Shown one piece after another: positions 27,347-36,806 of a stretch of 64,000 bases of DNA (within the stretch, counting starts at the first letter, position 1; each line of letters opens with the position of its first letter). Position numbers and translations under genes: made by a program. Source of the DNA: Solirubrobacterales bacterium (lineage in GTDB: Bacteria; Actinomycetota; Thermoleophilia; Solirubrobacterales; 70-9); contig JAGQUT010000003.1 in assembly GCA_020438355.1 (NCBI GenBank), positions 1-64,000 on the forward strand, given 5' to 3'. The notes beneath the pieces were generated by a model. The model did no database searches. It was not told the origin of the DNA and saw only the letters and a list, made by a program, of their open reading frames with translations.

Positions 27347-29050
27347 GTGGACGCGACCAACATAAACATGGCTCTTTGCAGCGCTTTCGCCGAGGAACTC
27401 GAGCGAAGCGGCACGGAGCTGGCGGTTATCTCGCCAGGGTCCAGGTCGACCCCGCTTGCTCTCGCGCTGTTTCGCCAGCCGGGCATCGACACCGTCGTCG
27501 CACTCGATGAAAGGTCTGCCTCCTTCTTTGCGCTCGGTGCCGCCCAGGCCTCCGGCAAGCCCGTGGCCGTGGTCTGTACCTCCGGCACGGCAGCCGCCAA
27601 CTTCCATCCTGCGGTCGCCGAAGCTGACCTTTCCGCAGCGCCCCTCCTGCTCCTGACTGCCGACCGCCCGCCCGAACTGCGCCAGATCGGCGCAGGACAG
27701 ACAATCGACCAGATCAAGCTCTTCGGCGACTCCGTCCGGTGGTTCAGTGAGGTCGGAAACCACGACGCTGATGACGCAGGCCTGCTCCATTTCAGGTCGA
27801 TCGCATGCCGAGCCTTCGCCACCGCCAAAGGTGACCCGCGGCCCGGCCCGGTGCACCTGAACTTTCCGCTGAGGGATCCACTCGCGCCGATCCCGGTGGA
27901 AGGGGCCGTCACCGCGACCAGCCCCCTGGCCCTCGAAGGACGAAGAGACGGCCCACTGTCCCGGGTCGAGGACACAGCATGTACCGCAGACCGGCAGACG
28001 GTCGGCCGGCTCGTCAGCATGATTCAGGCTGCGGAGAAGATCCTTATCGTGGCCGGACGTCAGCTCGACCCGAGCCTCCGACAGCCACTGGCCCGGCTGG
28101 CCAATACCTGTAACGCGCCCGTCCTGGCCGAGCCCACCTCGCAGTTCAGGGTCGGGCCGCATGATCGCGGCGCAGTCGTGACCTCCTACGAAGCGATCTC
28201 CCGTCGCCGGGACAAGAAGCTGGCGCCGGACCTGATCATTCGGGTTGGCGAGTTCCCCACTTCGAAGCAGCTCCGGCTCTGGATGACGGAAGTAGCTCCC
28301 GCCCAGGTGGTCATCGACCCCGGCTACGACTGGTACGAGCCGACCAGGACCGCGGACCTGATCGTCAGATGCGAAGCAGCCTCGCTCCTGCATCAGATCG
28401 AAAACACGGCCGAGCAGCGCATCGACGGACCGGCCGGGAACGGCTTCTGGAACCGCTGGATGGAAGCGGAACGGGAGGAACGCAGTTCACTCGAGAAGTC
28501 CTGGAACAGCGCCGGAAAGCTCCAGGCCGGTGAAGTGCATTACGCCCTGGCTGGGCTCCATGGCGACGGTGATCTCATCTACACAGCCTCGAGCCTCGCA
28601 ATTCGTGACCAGGAGCAATCGGTACCAGCCCTTGAAACCGACCTGACGTTCCTCGCGAACCGGGGCGCCAACGGAATCGACGGACTGCTCGCCTCGGGAC
28701 TGGGCGCCGCGCGACACACTGGCAGGCCGACCACAATCGTTACAGGTGACCTGGGCTTCTTCCACGATGCCGGCAGCCTTGCCCTCGCGGCGAGCGTCAG
28801 CTCGCCAGTCCGGATCATCGTTCTGAACAACGGCGGCGGAGCGATTTTCGATCGTCTGCCCCAGCGAGATTCGATGGAGGCAGAAGAGTTCGATGTGCTG
28901 ATGCGGACTCCTTCGGGGCTTTCGGTGGAAGCGGCTGCCCGGCTGTACCAGGTCGCGTACAGCAGGGCAGAGACTCTCGCATCGCTGGAGCAGGCATTTG
29001 CCAATGCCTCGGCCGGGGTCTCGGTTGTCGAAGTTCCCGTCGCCGGCTAG
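27347..29050 (+). CDS. menD: SEPHCHC synthase (MenD)
   Basis: Thiamine-diphosphate enzyme joining isochorismate with 2-oxoglutarate, the first committed menaquinone step. 567 residues from GTG 27347. AVISPGSRSTPLALALF and ALDERSASFFALGAAQASGK are MenD signatures. TGDLGFFHDAGSLA is the ThDP/Mg segment and NNGGGAIFDRLPQ follows. A TAGGCT hexamer ten bases before the GTG, with CTGACA 18 bases further up, suggests its own near-leaderless promoter in the 75-base gap after menC. It converges with menF, sharing a CTAG. Confidence 0.96.
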   Translation: MDATNINMALCSAFAEELERSGTELAVISPGSRSTPLALALFRQPGIDTVVALDERSASFFALGAAQASGKPVAVVCTSGTAAANFHPAVAEADLSAAPLLLLTADRPPELRQIGAGQTIDQIKLFGDSVRWFSEVGNHDADDAGLLHFRSIACRAFATAKGDPRPGPVHLNFPLRDPLAPIPVEGAVTATSPLALEGRRDGPLSRVEDTACTADRQTVGRLVSMIQAAEKILIVAGRQLDPSLRQPLARLANTCNAPVLAEPTSQFRVGPHDRGAVVTSYEAISRRRDKKLAPDLIIRVGEFPTSKQLRLWMTEVAPAQVVIDPGYDWYEPTRTADLIVRCEAASLLHQIENTAEQRIDGPAGNGFWNRWMEAEREERSSLEKSWNSAGKLQAGEVHYALAGLHGDGDLIYTASSLAIRDQEQSVPALETDLTFLANRGANGIDGLLASGLGAARHTGRPTTIVTGDLGFFHDAGSLALAASVSSPVRIIVLNNGGGAIFDRLPQRDSMEAEEFDVLMRTPSGLSVEAAARLYQVAYSRAETLASLEQAFANASAGVSVVEVPVAG

Positions 29051-30456
29051 CTCAGAAGAGGCAGCAAGGCGCCGAGCTTGATCTCGGTCTCTGCCAGTTC
29101 CGCGGCAGGGTCAGAGTCGGCCACCACTCCGACCCCGGCGAACAGATGCGCCTCACGGTCCCTGACCAACGCGCTGCGAAGGGCCACGCAGAACTCGCCA
29201 TCCCCGGAGCCGTCCATCCAGCCGACGGGGCCGGCATACCAGCCGCGATCCATGTTCTCCACCTCAGCCATCACCTGACGAGCCTTCTTCCAGGGCTCAC
29301 CACCAACGGCCGGGGTCGGGTGAAGCAGCCCGGCAAGCTCGATCGCGGTCCGCGGCTGGGCAAGCTGCGCGTAGACCGGAGTTCCGAGGTGCTGGATGTT
29401 CGCAACCTTGATGATCTCGGGTTCATCGGCCGCTTCCACCCAGACGCTGATCTTGCTCAGGCTCTTGACGATCCGGCGAACGACCACCTCCTGTTCTCCG
29501 CGGTCCTTGCTGCTCGAGAGGAGCTGCTGGGCGAGATGATCGTCGACTGCGGGGTCGCTGCTTCGACGAGTGGAACCGGCCAGGCCGACCGTGGAAACAC
29601 CACGACCCGAACAACGGACGAGCAGCTCGGGACTCGCCCCGATGAAGGCTGCCTCTCCGGTTCCGACGCAGAAGTTGAAGCAGGAGGGGAATCCGACTCG
29701 AAGGGCCCCGAATATCGCGGCAGGGTCATGCGCGGATGCAGCCCGGACAACCACTTCACGGGCCAGCACGACCTTTTCTATCTCGCCCGCACGGATCCGG
29801 GATACGGCCTCGGCGACCGAACGCTCGTAATCCTCGGGGCTTCGGGCGCTCTCGATTCTGGGCGCGACGGCCGGGTGAGGATCGATCATCGGCATCTCCC
29901 GGTGAACCAGGCCGGCGATACGCGTAAGTGCACCCTGCGCCAGTGCCTCCCGGTCTGCCGACGGTCCGCCGACCATGTTCACGGTCAGGAACGCGCCCTC
30001 GCTGGAAGACTGCAGCGAAATCCCGGGCAGGATCATGGAAGCCGGCCCGAACGAAGACCAGGCCTGTTCCGCAGAGTTGCCGACCGAGGGCCCATCATCG
30101 TGGAAGGCGAACCCCCCGGTCCAGACCGGACCGGTCGTGAAACCACCCTCGCCCCGGATCACGGCATCCCCTGACAGGTGAGCGCAATCCGCGGCCACGG
30201 TCACGAAACGGTCCGGACCCCCGGACGCGACTTCGGTGACCCTCCCGAGAGCAGCGATCCTCAGGTCACGGTCTGGCTGCTCCCAACAGAAGAAAGGTTC
30301 GCCAGCCAGCCGGGATGCGAACACCGTCGCAATCGGATCCTCGCACTCGAACGGGACCGTGACCGAGACAACCGTCTGTCTGCCCCTGCCCGCCGCCTCT
30401 CTCAGGGCTTCGTCGAGCAGAACTTCAAGATTCGCCCTGCCTGCGGGCGCTGGCAT
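29047..30456 (-). CDS. menF: isochorismate synthase
   Basis: Converts chorismate to isochorismate, the substrate of MenD. It is a chorismate-binding enzyme of 469 residues. The conserved C-terminal core includes AGEIEKVVLAREVVVRA, FIGASPELLVR, VGLAGSTRR, HLGTPVYAQL, LHPTPAVGGEPWKKA and the Mg-binding region near MDRGWYAGPVGWMDGSGDGEF. This pattern is isochorismate synthase rather than anthranilate or aminodeoxychorismate synthase. Its ATG overlaps the ilvN stop by one base (TGATG), so it is probably translated together with ilvBN although it serves menaquinone synthesis. Confidence 0.93.
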   Translation of the reverse strand: MPAPAGRANLEVLLDEALREAAGRGRQTVVSVTVPFECEDPIATVFASRLAGEPFFCWEQPDRDLRIAALGRVTEVASGGPDRFVTVAADCAHLSGDAVIRGEGGFTTGPVWTGGFAFHDDGPSVGNSAEQAWSSFGPASMILPGISLQSSSEGAFLTVNMVGGPSADREALAQGALTRIAGLVHREMPMIDPHPAVAPRIESARSPEDYERSVAEAVSRIRAGEIEKVVLAREVVVRAASAHDPAAIFGALRVGFPSCFNFCVGTGEAAFIGASPELLVRCSGRGVSTVGLAGSTRRSSDPAVDDHLAQQLLSSSKDRGEQEVVVRRIVKSLSKISVWVEAADEPEIIKVANIQHLGTPVYAQLAQPRTAIELAGLLHPTPAVGGEPWKKARQVMAEVENMDRGWYAGPVGWMDGSGDGEFCVALRSALVRDREAHLFAGVGVVADSDPAAELAETEIKLGALLPLLS

Positions 30457-30998
30457 CAGTCGCCGCCGCGGGCCAGAGCCACTTCGCCGGTCCGGACCAT
30501 TTCCAGCAACCCGTGCGGCCGCAGCATGCTCTCGAAAGCCTCGATCTTGTCGTGTGACCCTGTCACCTCGACGATCAGGGCACGCCTGGAGACGTCAACG
30601 ATCTTCGCGCGGAAGATCTCCGCGAACTGGACGATTTCAGCCCGGTTCTCTACTGCGGCCGAGACCTTGAAGAGGGCCATTTCGCGGGCGACGGTCTCCT
30701 CAGGCTCCATGTCCCTGATCTTCAGTACGTTGACAAGCTTGTGAAGCTGCTTGGTTACCTGGTCGATCGGGTGGACCGCGCCGTCGAGGGTCAGGGTGAT
30801 CCTCGAGATGTCGGGATCTTCGGTCGGACCGACCGCCAGGGTGTCGATGTTGAAACCGCGCCGGGAGAAAAGACCGGCAACCCTGGCAAGCACGCCGGGC
30901 TTGTTCTCGACCAGGATCGAGAGAACATGCTTGCGGCCGGAAAGCGGGGACCTTCCCGCGTGGAGATCCTCGAGCCTGACCATTTCAGTGGAAGCCAT
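30456..30998 (-). CDS. ilvN: acetolactate synthase, regulatory subunit
   Basis: Small subunit that confers valine feedback on IlvB. 180 residues from ATG 30998, which overlaps the ilvB stop by one base. The N-terminal ACT domain (HVLSILVENKPGVLARVAGL...FNIDTLAVG, about 23-58) binds the amino acid. The C-terminal ALS-associated domain includes RALIVEVTGSHDKIEAFE. The tight TGATG junctions with ilvB before it and menF after it imply coupled translation of all three. Confidence 0.95.
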   Translation of the reverse strand: MASTEMVRLEDLHAGRSPLSGRKHVLSILVENKPGVLARVAGLFSRRGFNIDTLAVGPTEDPDISRITLTLDGAVHPIDQVTKQLHKLVNVLKIRDMEPEETVAREMALFKVSAAVENRAEIVQFAEIFRAKIVDVSRRALIVEVTGSHDKIEAFESMLRPHGLLEMVRTGEVALARGGD

Positions 30999-32677
30999 CA
31001 ACCCACCATGTCCCTTGCCGCGTTCCCCGCGGGGATCATCGGGTAGCAGTTTTCCCTGGGGCTCACCCTGACATCAAGCAGAGCCGGACCGTCGTGTTCG
31101 AGGGTGGCGACCATCATCTCTTCAAGATCCGCGCTGTCCTCGCAGCGCAGACCGCCGGCACCGAATGCCTCGGCCAGCTTGACCCAGTCCGGACTCGGTC
31201 CGTTCTCGACGCCGCTGTAGCGCTCCGACCAGAAGAGCTCCTGCCACTGCCGGACCATTCCCATGAAGCCGTTGTTCATCAGGAAGACCTTCACCGGCAC
31301 ATCTTCGTTGACTGCCGTGGCCAGTTCCTGCACGTTCATGATCAGGCTGCCGTCGCCGGCGATGCAGACCACCTGCTCGTTCGGACAGGCGACCTTGGCG
31401 CCAATCGCGGCGGGAAGGCCGAAGCCCATCGTTCCCAGGCCGCCGGAGTTGATCCACTTGCGGGGCTGATTGAAGCCGTAGTACTGGGCCGCCCACATCT
31501 GGTGCTGGCCGACGTCAGACGTCACGATCGCGTCGCCACCGGTCACCTTGTGCATCATCTCGACCATGAACTGTGGCTTGATCTCGCCGTCCGAGCCAGG
31601 TTCGTATGTCAGCGGGTACTCCTCGCGCCAGGCCCTGATCCTGCTCCACCAGCCATCGAGACGGGATGAATCGGTCTGGAGTGCCTGGTACTCGCGGGTC
31701 AGCTTGGGCAGGACGAGCTTTACGTCGCCGACAATCGGAATGTGAGCCGGGACGTTCTTCGAGATCTCGGCCGGATCGATGTCGATGTGAATGAACTTCG
31801 CCGAAGGAGCGAACTCGGAAAGCTTGCCGGTGATCCGGTCATCAAAGCGGGCCCCGATCGCGATGATCAGGTCCGCTTCGTCCATCGCATAGTTCGCGGC
31901 CCTGGTTCCGTGCATTCCGAGCATGCCCAGCCAGTGGTCGTCATCGGCCGGGAAGCAGCCGAGGCCCATCAGGGTCGAGGTGACAGGGAAGTTGTCGGAG
32001 GCGCAGAGTTCTCTCAGTTCGGCCGAAGCATCTCCGTTGCGGACACCGCCACCGGTGTAGATCACGGGGCGTCGGGCATTCGCCATCGCCTTGGCGGCAA
32101 GCCTGATCTGTTTCAGGTTGCCTTCGACCGTTGGCTTGTATCCGGAAAGGTCAACCGGTTCGGTTCGCTGCTGATAATCGATCTCCGCCCTTGCCAGGTC
32201 CTGCGGGATGTCGACCAGGACAGGTCCCGGACGGCCCGTTGAGGCAATGTGGAAGGCCTCGTGGATGTACTCCGGGATCTGTTCGGGAGCGGTCACCAGC
32301 AGCGAATGCTTGACGATCGGCATCGTGATACCGACGATGTCTGCTTCCTGGAAGCCGTCGGTACCGATCAGGTCCGTCCTGACCTGGCCGGTGATGAATA
32401 CCGTCGGGACCGAGTCCATCATCGCGTCGGCGATCGCGGTAACCAGATTGGTCGCCCCCGGACCGGAGGTGCCGAAGGCAACCCCGACCTTGCCGGAAGC
32501 GTGGGCGTAACCCTCGGCGGCGTGACCGGCAGCCTGTTCGTGACGGGCCTGTACGTGCCGCAGATCGGCGTCAACCAGCGCGTCATAGGTGGGCAGGTTC
32601 GCTCCACCGGGGATGCCGAAGATGTGGTCGACACCTTCGAGCTCGAGGGATTTGAACAATGCGTCTGCGGCTCTCAT
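30998..32677 (-). CDS. ilvB: acetolactate synthase, catalytic subunit
   Basis: ThDP-dependent large subunit making acetolactate or acetohydroxybutyrate, first common step of valine, leucine and isoleucine synthesis. 559 residues. [17 protein letters not shown] and [20 protein letters not shown] (the Glu that activates ThDP, about residue 46) open the protein. [20 protein letters not shown] follows, and [20 protein letters not shown] is the ThDP/Mg motif. It starts 36 bases after the sulfoquinovose synthase gene, too close for a long leader, unlike the ilvB genes of some other Actinobacteria. Confidence 0.96.
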   Translation of the reverse strand: MRAADALFKSLELEGVDHIFGIPGGANLPTYDALVDADLRHVQARHEQAAGHAAEGYAHASGKVGVAFGTSGPGATNLVTAIADAMMDSVPTVFITGQVRTDLIGTDGFQEADIVGITMPIVKHSLLVTAPEQIPEYIHEAFHIASTGRPGPVLVDIPQDLARAEIDYQQRTEPVDLSGYKPTVEGNLKQIRLAAKAMANARRPVIYTGGGVRNGDASAELRELCASDNFPVTSTLMGLGCFPADDDHWLGMLGMHGTRAANYAMDEADLIIAIGARFDDRITGKLSEFAPSAKFIHIDIDPAEISKNVPAHIPIVGDVKLVLPKLTREYQALQTDSSRLDGWWSRIRAWREEYPLTYEPGSDGEIKPQFMVEMMHKVTGGDAIVTSDVGQHQMWAAQYYGFNQPRKWINSGGLGTMGFGLPAAIGAKVACPNEQVVCIAGDGSLIMNVQELATAVNEDVPVKVFLMNNGFMGMVRQWQELFWSERYSGVENGPSPDWVKLAEAFGAGGLRCEDSADLEEMMVATLEHDGPALLDVRVSPRENCYPMIPAGNAARDMVG

Positions 32678-32713
32678 CAGACCAACGATCCTAACGAATC
32701 CGGAATCTGTGAC

Positions 32714-33907
32714 TCAGGTCTTCTGGGCGGCTGAAAGAGCGCCGCCTTCGAGCTCGCCGGGGTTCCACTTGGTGCGGGGTGTTATCGCCCTTGGAATGAC
32801 CCTGTCCTTGTATTGCTCGATGGTCGAGAGGACCGACCGGACCAGCTCGTCCCCCAGCGGGTGAGGCTCAAGACCGAGGTTCAGGAGCTTCTCGTGCTTC
32901 GGGTTGTAGTAGTGGCTCTCGAGTTCGACCCGCGGGTTAGGGAACGACTCGATCGGCACCTGGTAGCCGACTTCGGCCGCACAACGCTGCACGAGTTCAG
33001 CCAGCTCGGAAACAGTGAATTGCTCGGTGAACTGGTTGAAGACCCGGTATTCCCCCCGTTCAGCCGGGTTGAGCGTGGCGAGCTCGACGCAGCGGAGGGT
33101 GTCGCGGATGTTGAGATATCCTCGCGTCTGGCCGCCGGCACCGTAGACGGTCAGCGGATGACCGATAACCGCCTGAACACAGAACCGGTTCAGCACGGTA
33201 CCGAAGGTCTCGTCGTAATCGAAGCGGGTGGCCAGCGCCGGGTCCAGCGCGGTTTCGTCGGTTTCGATGCCGTAAACGACTCCCTGGTTCAGGTCAGTCG
33301 CACGGAGACCCCAGACCCTGGTTGCGAAGTGGATGTTGGTCGAATCGTGGACCTTCGAAGCGTGGTAGAGCGAGGCCGGAAGTTTGGGGAAAGGAAGCGT
33401 GTCCTTTCGGCCGTTGTGCTCGATCTCGATGAAGCCTTCCTCGATGTCGATGTTGGGGGTTCCGTACTCCCCCATCGTTCCCAGCTTGATCAGGTGTGCG
33501 TCAGGTACGTGATCACGCATCGAGAAAAGCAGGTTGAGCGTGCCGATCACATTTGTCTGCTGGGTTTCGACCGCGGTTTCCCTCGAGCGCATCGAGTACG
33601 GCGCCGACGGCTGCTCGCCGTAGTGGATCACCGCTTCCGGCAGGACGTCGGCGACGACGTGGTCGAGGAACTCGGCATCCTCGATACAGCCGACATGGGC
33701 TTCGATCCGGCGCCCGGATACCCGCTCCCAGGCGTCGAGCCGGTCCTGGAGGCTGAGGATTGGCGTCAGCGAATCCGTGGACTGGTCCAGGTGCCAGCGG
33801 CGCCGGGCAAAGTTGTCGACGATGGTCACGTCGTGGCCGCGATCGGAGAAACGCATCGCCGTCGGCCATCCGAGATAGCCGTCACCACCAAGAATCAGGA
33901 TTCGCAT
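32714..33907 (-). CDS. sqdB: UDP-sulfoquinovose synthase
   Basis: Extended short-chain dehydrogenase that converts UDP-glucose plus sulfite to UDP-sulfoquinovose, the head-group donor for sulfolipid or sulfonated glycans. 397 residues. ILILGGDGYLGWPTAMRFSD is the NAD site. GEQPSAPYSMRSR and GTMGEYGTPNIDIEEGFIEI are strongly diagnostic of the plant SQD1 / bacterial SqdB group. SLYHASKVHDS holds the catalytic Tyr and Lys. A TAATCT hexamer lies eight bases before ATG 33907. ilvB follows at 36 bases. No recognisable SqdX or SqdD sulfolipid glycosyltransferase is adjacent; instead three membrane glycosyltransferase genes diverge from it. Confidence 0.92.
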   Translation of the reverse strand: MRILILGGDGYLGWPTAMRFSDRGHDVTIVDNFARRRWHLDQSTDSLTPILSLQDRLDAWERVSGRRIEAHVGCIEDAEFLDHVVADVLPEAVIHYGEQPSAPYSMRSRETAVETQQTNVIGTLNLLFSMRDHVPDAHLIKLGTMGEYGTPNIDIEEGFIEIEHNGRKDTLPFPKLPASLYHASKVHDSTNIHFATRVWGLRATDLNQGVVYGIETDETALDPALATRFDYDETFGTVLNRFCVQAVIGHPLTVYGAGGQTRGYLNIRDTLRCVELATLNPAERGEYRVFNQFTEQFTVSELAELVQRCAAEVGYQVPIESFPNPRVELESHYYNPKHEKLLNLGLEPHPLGDELVRSVLSTIEQYKDRVIPRAITPRTKWNPGELEGGALSAAQKT

Positions 33908-33952
33908 GACGGCCGAGATTACCGGAACGAACAGGGGCTAGGATTTGCCTCT

Positions 33953-35320
33953 GTGCGCCTGCTAGCTCTCGTTCTTGTCGTCACTGCCGGTTTGGCATTG
34001 AGGATGGATGCGGCCTGGAACGGGGTGGCCGAGAACCTGCCTGACTCGGCAGCCTATGAACGGATCGCCCGTGGGCTCCATGAGGACGGCGAATTCGCCC
34101 AGAAGGGACCCGGCACACCGGCCCATCCGCAGCCGGCAAGCAACTACAGCCCGGGGCTCCCCCTGCTGGTTTCCGGGGTCTTCGATCTGGCCGGTGACGA
34201 CGATGTCCGTCTGGCCCGAATCATTCTCGCCCTGCTTGGAACTCTCGCGATCCCGCTGGCCTGGCTGCTTGCGCGCCGCCTGGCCCCACCGGAGGATCCC
34301 TGGGTAGCTGGAACCGTGGCCGCTTCGATCGTGGCTTTCTACCCCTGCCTGATCACGGACGCCGGGATGCTCCTGACCGAGGCCCTGACCGGGACCCTGA
34401 TCACCGCAGCTCTATGGACGATGCTCCGGGCCCGGGACCGAATGTCGACTCCGCACCGTCACCTGGCCCTGAGAATCGTTGACTGGCTGGTTCCCGGTGT
34501 TCTGCTGGGACTTACCGCGATGGTACGGCCCGAGTACCTGCCGATATCCCTGCTTCTGATCACAGTCCTCGTCCTCATTTACCGGCCACAGGGCCTCCGG
34601 CCGGCAATGCTCGCCGGCGCCGCAATGGTGGTGGCGATGCTCCTTGTCATCACACCCTGGGTCACCCGCAACCTGGATGAAACCGGTCGTCTGGTTCCGC
34701 TCTCCACCGGCGGCGGCCAGACTCTCTTCACGGGCAGCTACATCGCTTCGGCAGGAGACCCTCTGGAAGTGATGCCGCTTGTCCTGGAGGCCAACCCGGT
34801 CCTGGAGAACCGACTGCGGATCGAGAACGCCCGGAGCGGTGAAGGTGCCGATTCGATTACGCCAGAACGGGTCCTCGCGATGCTCGCCTCCTCGAGGATG
34901 CCCGGCGTTCCGACTGACCTGGCGCTGACCCGGATGGGTAGGGAGAACTACCTGAACGCAATGAGAAGCGACCCGGCCGGCCTCGCCGCCTTCCTGGCGA
35001 GCAAGTCGGCCCGGATCTGGTGGCGTGGAAGGACTGACCTGACCGGCAGCACAGCCGGAAGGGCGTTCCACATGACCCTCGTGGCAGGAGCTCTGATCGG
35101 CCTTCTTCTGCTCGGTTTCCGGCGCCAGCCCGAGTTCTGGCTGGTTCTTGCCCTGGCCGTGGGCGTGACCCTGATCGGTGCCCTGTTCGTCGCATCCCCA
35201 CGCCGGACCCTCGCTCTCTGGCCTGTGATCGCCTGCCTTTCCGGGCTCGGGTTCTCGTTGGCTCTTCGCCTTGCGATAGATGCCGTGGCGAGCCGGATGA
35301 AGCCGGTTCCCATAGCCTGA
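33953..35320 (+). CDS. GT-C fold membrane glycosyltransferase (GT39/ArnT-like)
   Basis: Polytopic membrane protein of 455 residues, likely transferring a sugar from a polyprenyl-phosphate carrier outside the membrane. An acidic motif after the first helix (ENLPDSAAYERIARGLHEDG) and the following SNYSPGLPLLVSG resemble the catalytic Asp and the PP-loop of the GT39/ArnT family. About nine to ten hydrophobic helices follow, with RPEYLPISLLLI in a loop region. GTG 33953 is used. TAGGAT lies eight bases upstream, so the transcript is probably leaderless. The in-frame extension upstream is antisense to sqdB and is not real. Substrate unknown. Confidence 0.78.
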   Translation: MRLLALVLVVTAGLALRMDAAWNGVAENLPDSAAYERIARGLHEDGEFAQKGPGTPAHPQPASNYSPGLPLLVSGVFDLAGDDDVRLARIILALLGTLAIPLAWLLARRLAPPEDPWVAGTVAASIVAFYPCLITDAGMLLTEALTGTLITAALWTMLRARDRMSTPHRHLALRIVDWLVPGVLLGLTAMVRPEYLPISLLLITVLVLIYRPQGLRPAMLAGAAMVVAMLLVITPWVTRNLDETGRLVPLSTGGGQTLFTGSYIASAGDPLEVMPLVLEANPVLENRLRIENARSGEGADSITPERVLAMLASSRMPGVPTDLALTRMGRENYLNAMRSDPAGLAAFLASKSARIWWRGRTDLTGSTAGRAFHMTLVAGALIGLLLLGFRRQPEFWLVLALAVGVTLIGALFVASPRRTLALWPVIACLSGLGFSLALRLAIDAVASRMKPVPIA

Positions 35321-35330
35321 CCGGCCCCGG

Positions 35331-36806
35331 ATGCCGCCGATCAAGGACTACCTCACCCGCTACGGACGGGGGGCACTGATTGCCCTCGCGGTGATCGTCT
35401 GTGCCGGATTCCTGATCCGGGCCTGGGCCGTGGTCAACCCGCTCGAGGACCCCGGTGACGACGCCCTGGCCTACCGTGCTCTCGCCGAGGCCCTCTACGT
35501 GGACGGAACGTTTGGCTACGACGAAGACTCGACCAGCGGACCCGAGTTCAAGACCCCGAGCGACTGGTCTCCCGGCGCGCCGCTCATCTACGCCGGCGCC
35601 TACTACCTCACTGGCGGTGTACGGGACGGGGTTGCACGTGGCGTCGAGGCGATCTTCGGAACGGCCGCCATTCTGCTCGCCTTCCTGCTGACCGCCAGGC
35701 TGCTCGGCCCGCCCCGACGACCGGAAACCGAGAAATTGAATCCATCGGCTGATAGTGCCGACAGATTCGATCTTTCGACCGGGAAAACCGACTGGCGAGC
35801 TGCCCTTGGTCCGCTGGCCGCGGCAACCCTGGTCGCCTTCTACCCGCCGTTCATCCACTCCACCGGTGCCCTGATGTCGGAGCCGCCGGCGATCTTCATG
35901 CTGCCTGCCTCGGTCCTCGCCTTTCTCTGGGCCGACCGCAGGTTGCGGACAACGGAAGCCTCCGGGTGGTCGAGGGTCTGGCCCTGGCTGCTCCCAGGCC
36001 TTGGCTTCGGGATGACCGCCTTGATCCGGCCCGAGTACCTGTCGGTCTGCGCGGCCTTCGTGCTCTTTCTGTTCGTCCGCGCATGGCTCAAGACCGGAGT
36101 CAGGTTCGCGCTCGGCTCCACCCTTGTTTTCATCGTGGCGATTCTTATTCCGATCGTGCCCTGGACCGTCCACAACTACAACCAGCTCGATCGGGTCGTC
36201 CCCGTCTCGACCGGCAGCGGCAAGGCGCTCTTCACGGGCACCTATTACCCCGGCGACGGCGAGTACCAGCAGGTCAAGGCAGAACTGCTTTTCGAGCAGA
36301 CCGGCAGACGGCTTGATCCAGACTCGGAGGAACTCGAGAAGGTCGATCCGGTGCCACTGTTCGACCGGGCGGCAAACGAGTACAAGCTTGAGAACGACCT
36401 TCCCGAACTGGACCGGGACGCCGCGCTCGGAAGGCTGGGCAGGGAGAACCTGGAGAAGTACTTCAGCGAGGATCCGGTCGGCTACGTGGGCATGACCTTT
36501 CGCAAGGTCGGCCGCATGTGGGGGTCGGGGATCGGAGAGGCGATGTCCTCCCCGGTTGGCCGCGCAATCCAGATCCTGCTGGTACTGGCAGGGCTTGCCG
36601 GACTCGCTCTGCTCGCCTGGCGTCGCAGGTGGGAGGCGATCGCGGTCGGACTGCCGATTGCCACCGTTACTGCAGTCGCAGCGATGACGCTTGCTCCGCC
36701 GCGGCGAAATGAGATCCTGATGACTCTCGTTCTTCCGCTCGCGGCGATCGCGCTCGACGCGCTGGTCAACCGCGGCCGGCAGCCGGACGAAACCCAGAAA
36801 CCATGA
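35331..36806 (+). CDS. GT-C fold membrane glycosyltransferase, paralogue of the preceding gene
   Basis: 491-residue polytopic membrane protein that starts ten bases after the preceding gene and resembles it along its length: DPGDDALAYRALAEALYVDG then DWSPGAPLIYAGAYY, RPEYLSVCAAF, and STGSGKALFTGTYYPGDGE matching STGGGQTLFTGSYIASAGD in the partner. It has a longer cytoplasmic insertion near 125-150 and an acidic extracytoplasmic segment near 310-380. The pair looks like a tandem duplication that has since diverged. Acceptor and donor are unknown. Confidence 0.78.
   Translation: MPPIKDYLTRYGRGALIALAVIVCAGFLIRAWAVVNPLEDPGDDALAYRALAEALYVDGTFGYDEDSTSGPEFKTPSDWSPGAPLIYAGAYYLTGGVRDGVARGVEAIFGTAAILLAFLLTARLLGPPRRPETEKLNPSADSADRFDLSTGKTDWRAALGPLAAATLVAFYPPFIHSTGALMSEPPAIFMLPASVLAFLWADRRLRTTEASGWSRVWPWLLPGLGFGMTALIRPEYLSVCAAFVLFLFVRAWLKTGVRFALGSTLVFIVAILIPIVPWTVHNYNQLDRVVPVSTGSGKALFTGTYYPGDGEYQQVKAELLFEQTGRRLDPDSEELEKVDPVPLFDRAANEYKLENDLPELDRDAALGRLGRENLEKYFSEDPVGYVGMTFRKVGRMWGSGIGEAMSSPVGRAIQILLVLAGLAGLALLAWRRRWEAIAVGLPIATVTAVAAMTLAPPRRNEILMTLVLPLAAIALDALVNRGRQPDETQKP

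Noticed and set aside
26000-28393. 797-codon minus-strand ORF across menA, menC and menD
   Set aside because: Antisense to three well-supported men genes. Low-complexity Gly/Arg composition with no family motif; a by-product of high GC.
32678-32713. Attenuator before ilvB, as known in other Actinobacteria
   Set aside because: Only 36 bases separate ilvB from the upstream stop codon and no leader ORF or hairpin is present.
32813-33952. N-terminal extension of the first GT-C glycosyltransferase frame
   Set aside because: This part is antisense to sqdB and unlike a transferase. The real protein starts at the GTG at 33953 with a membrane helix.
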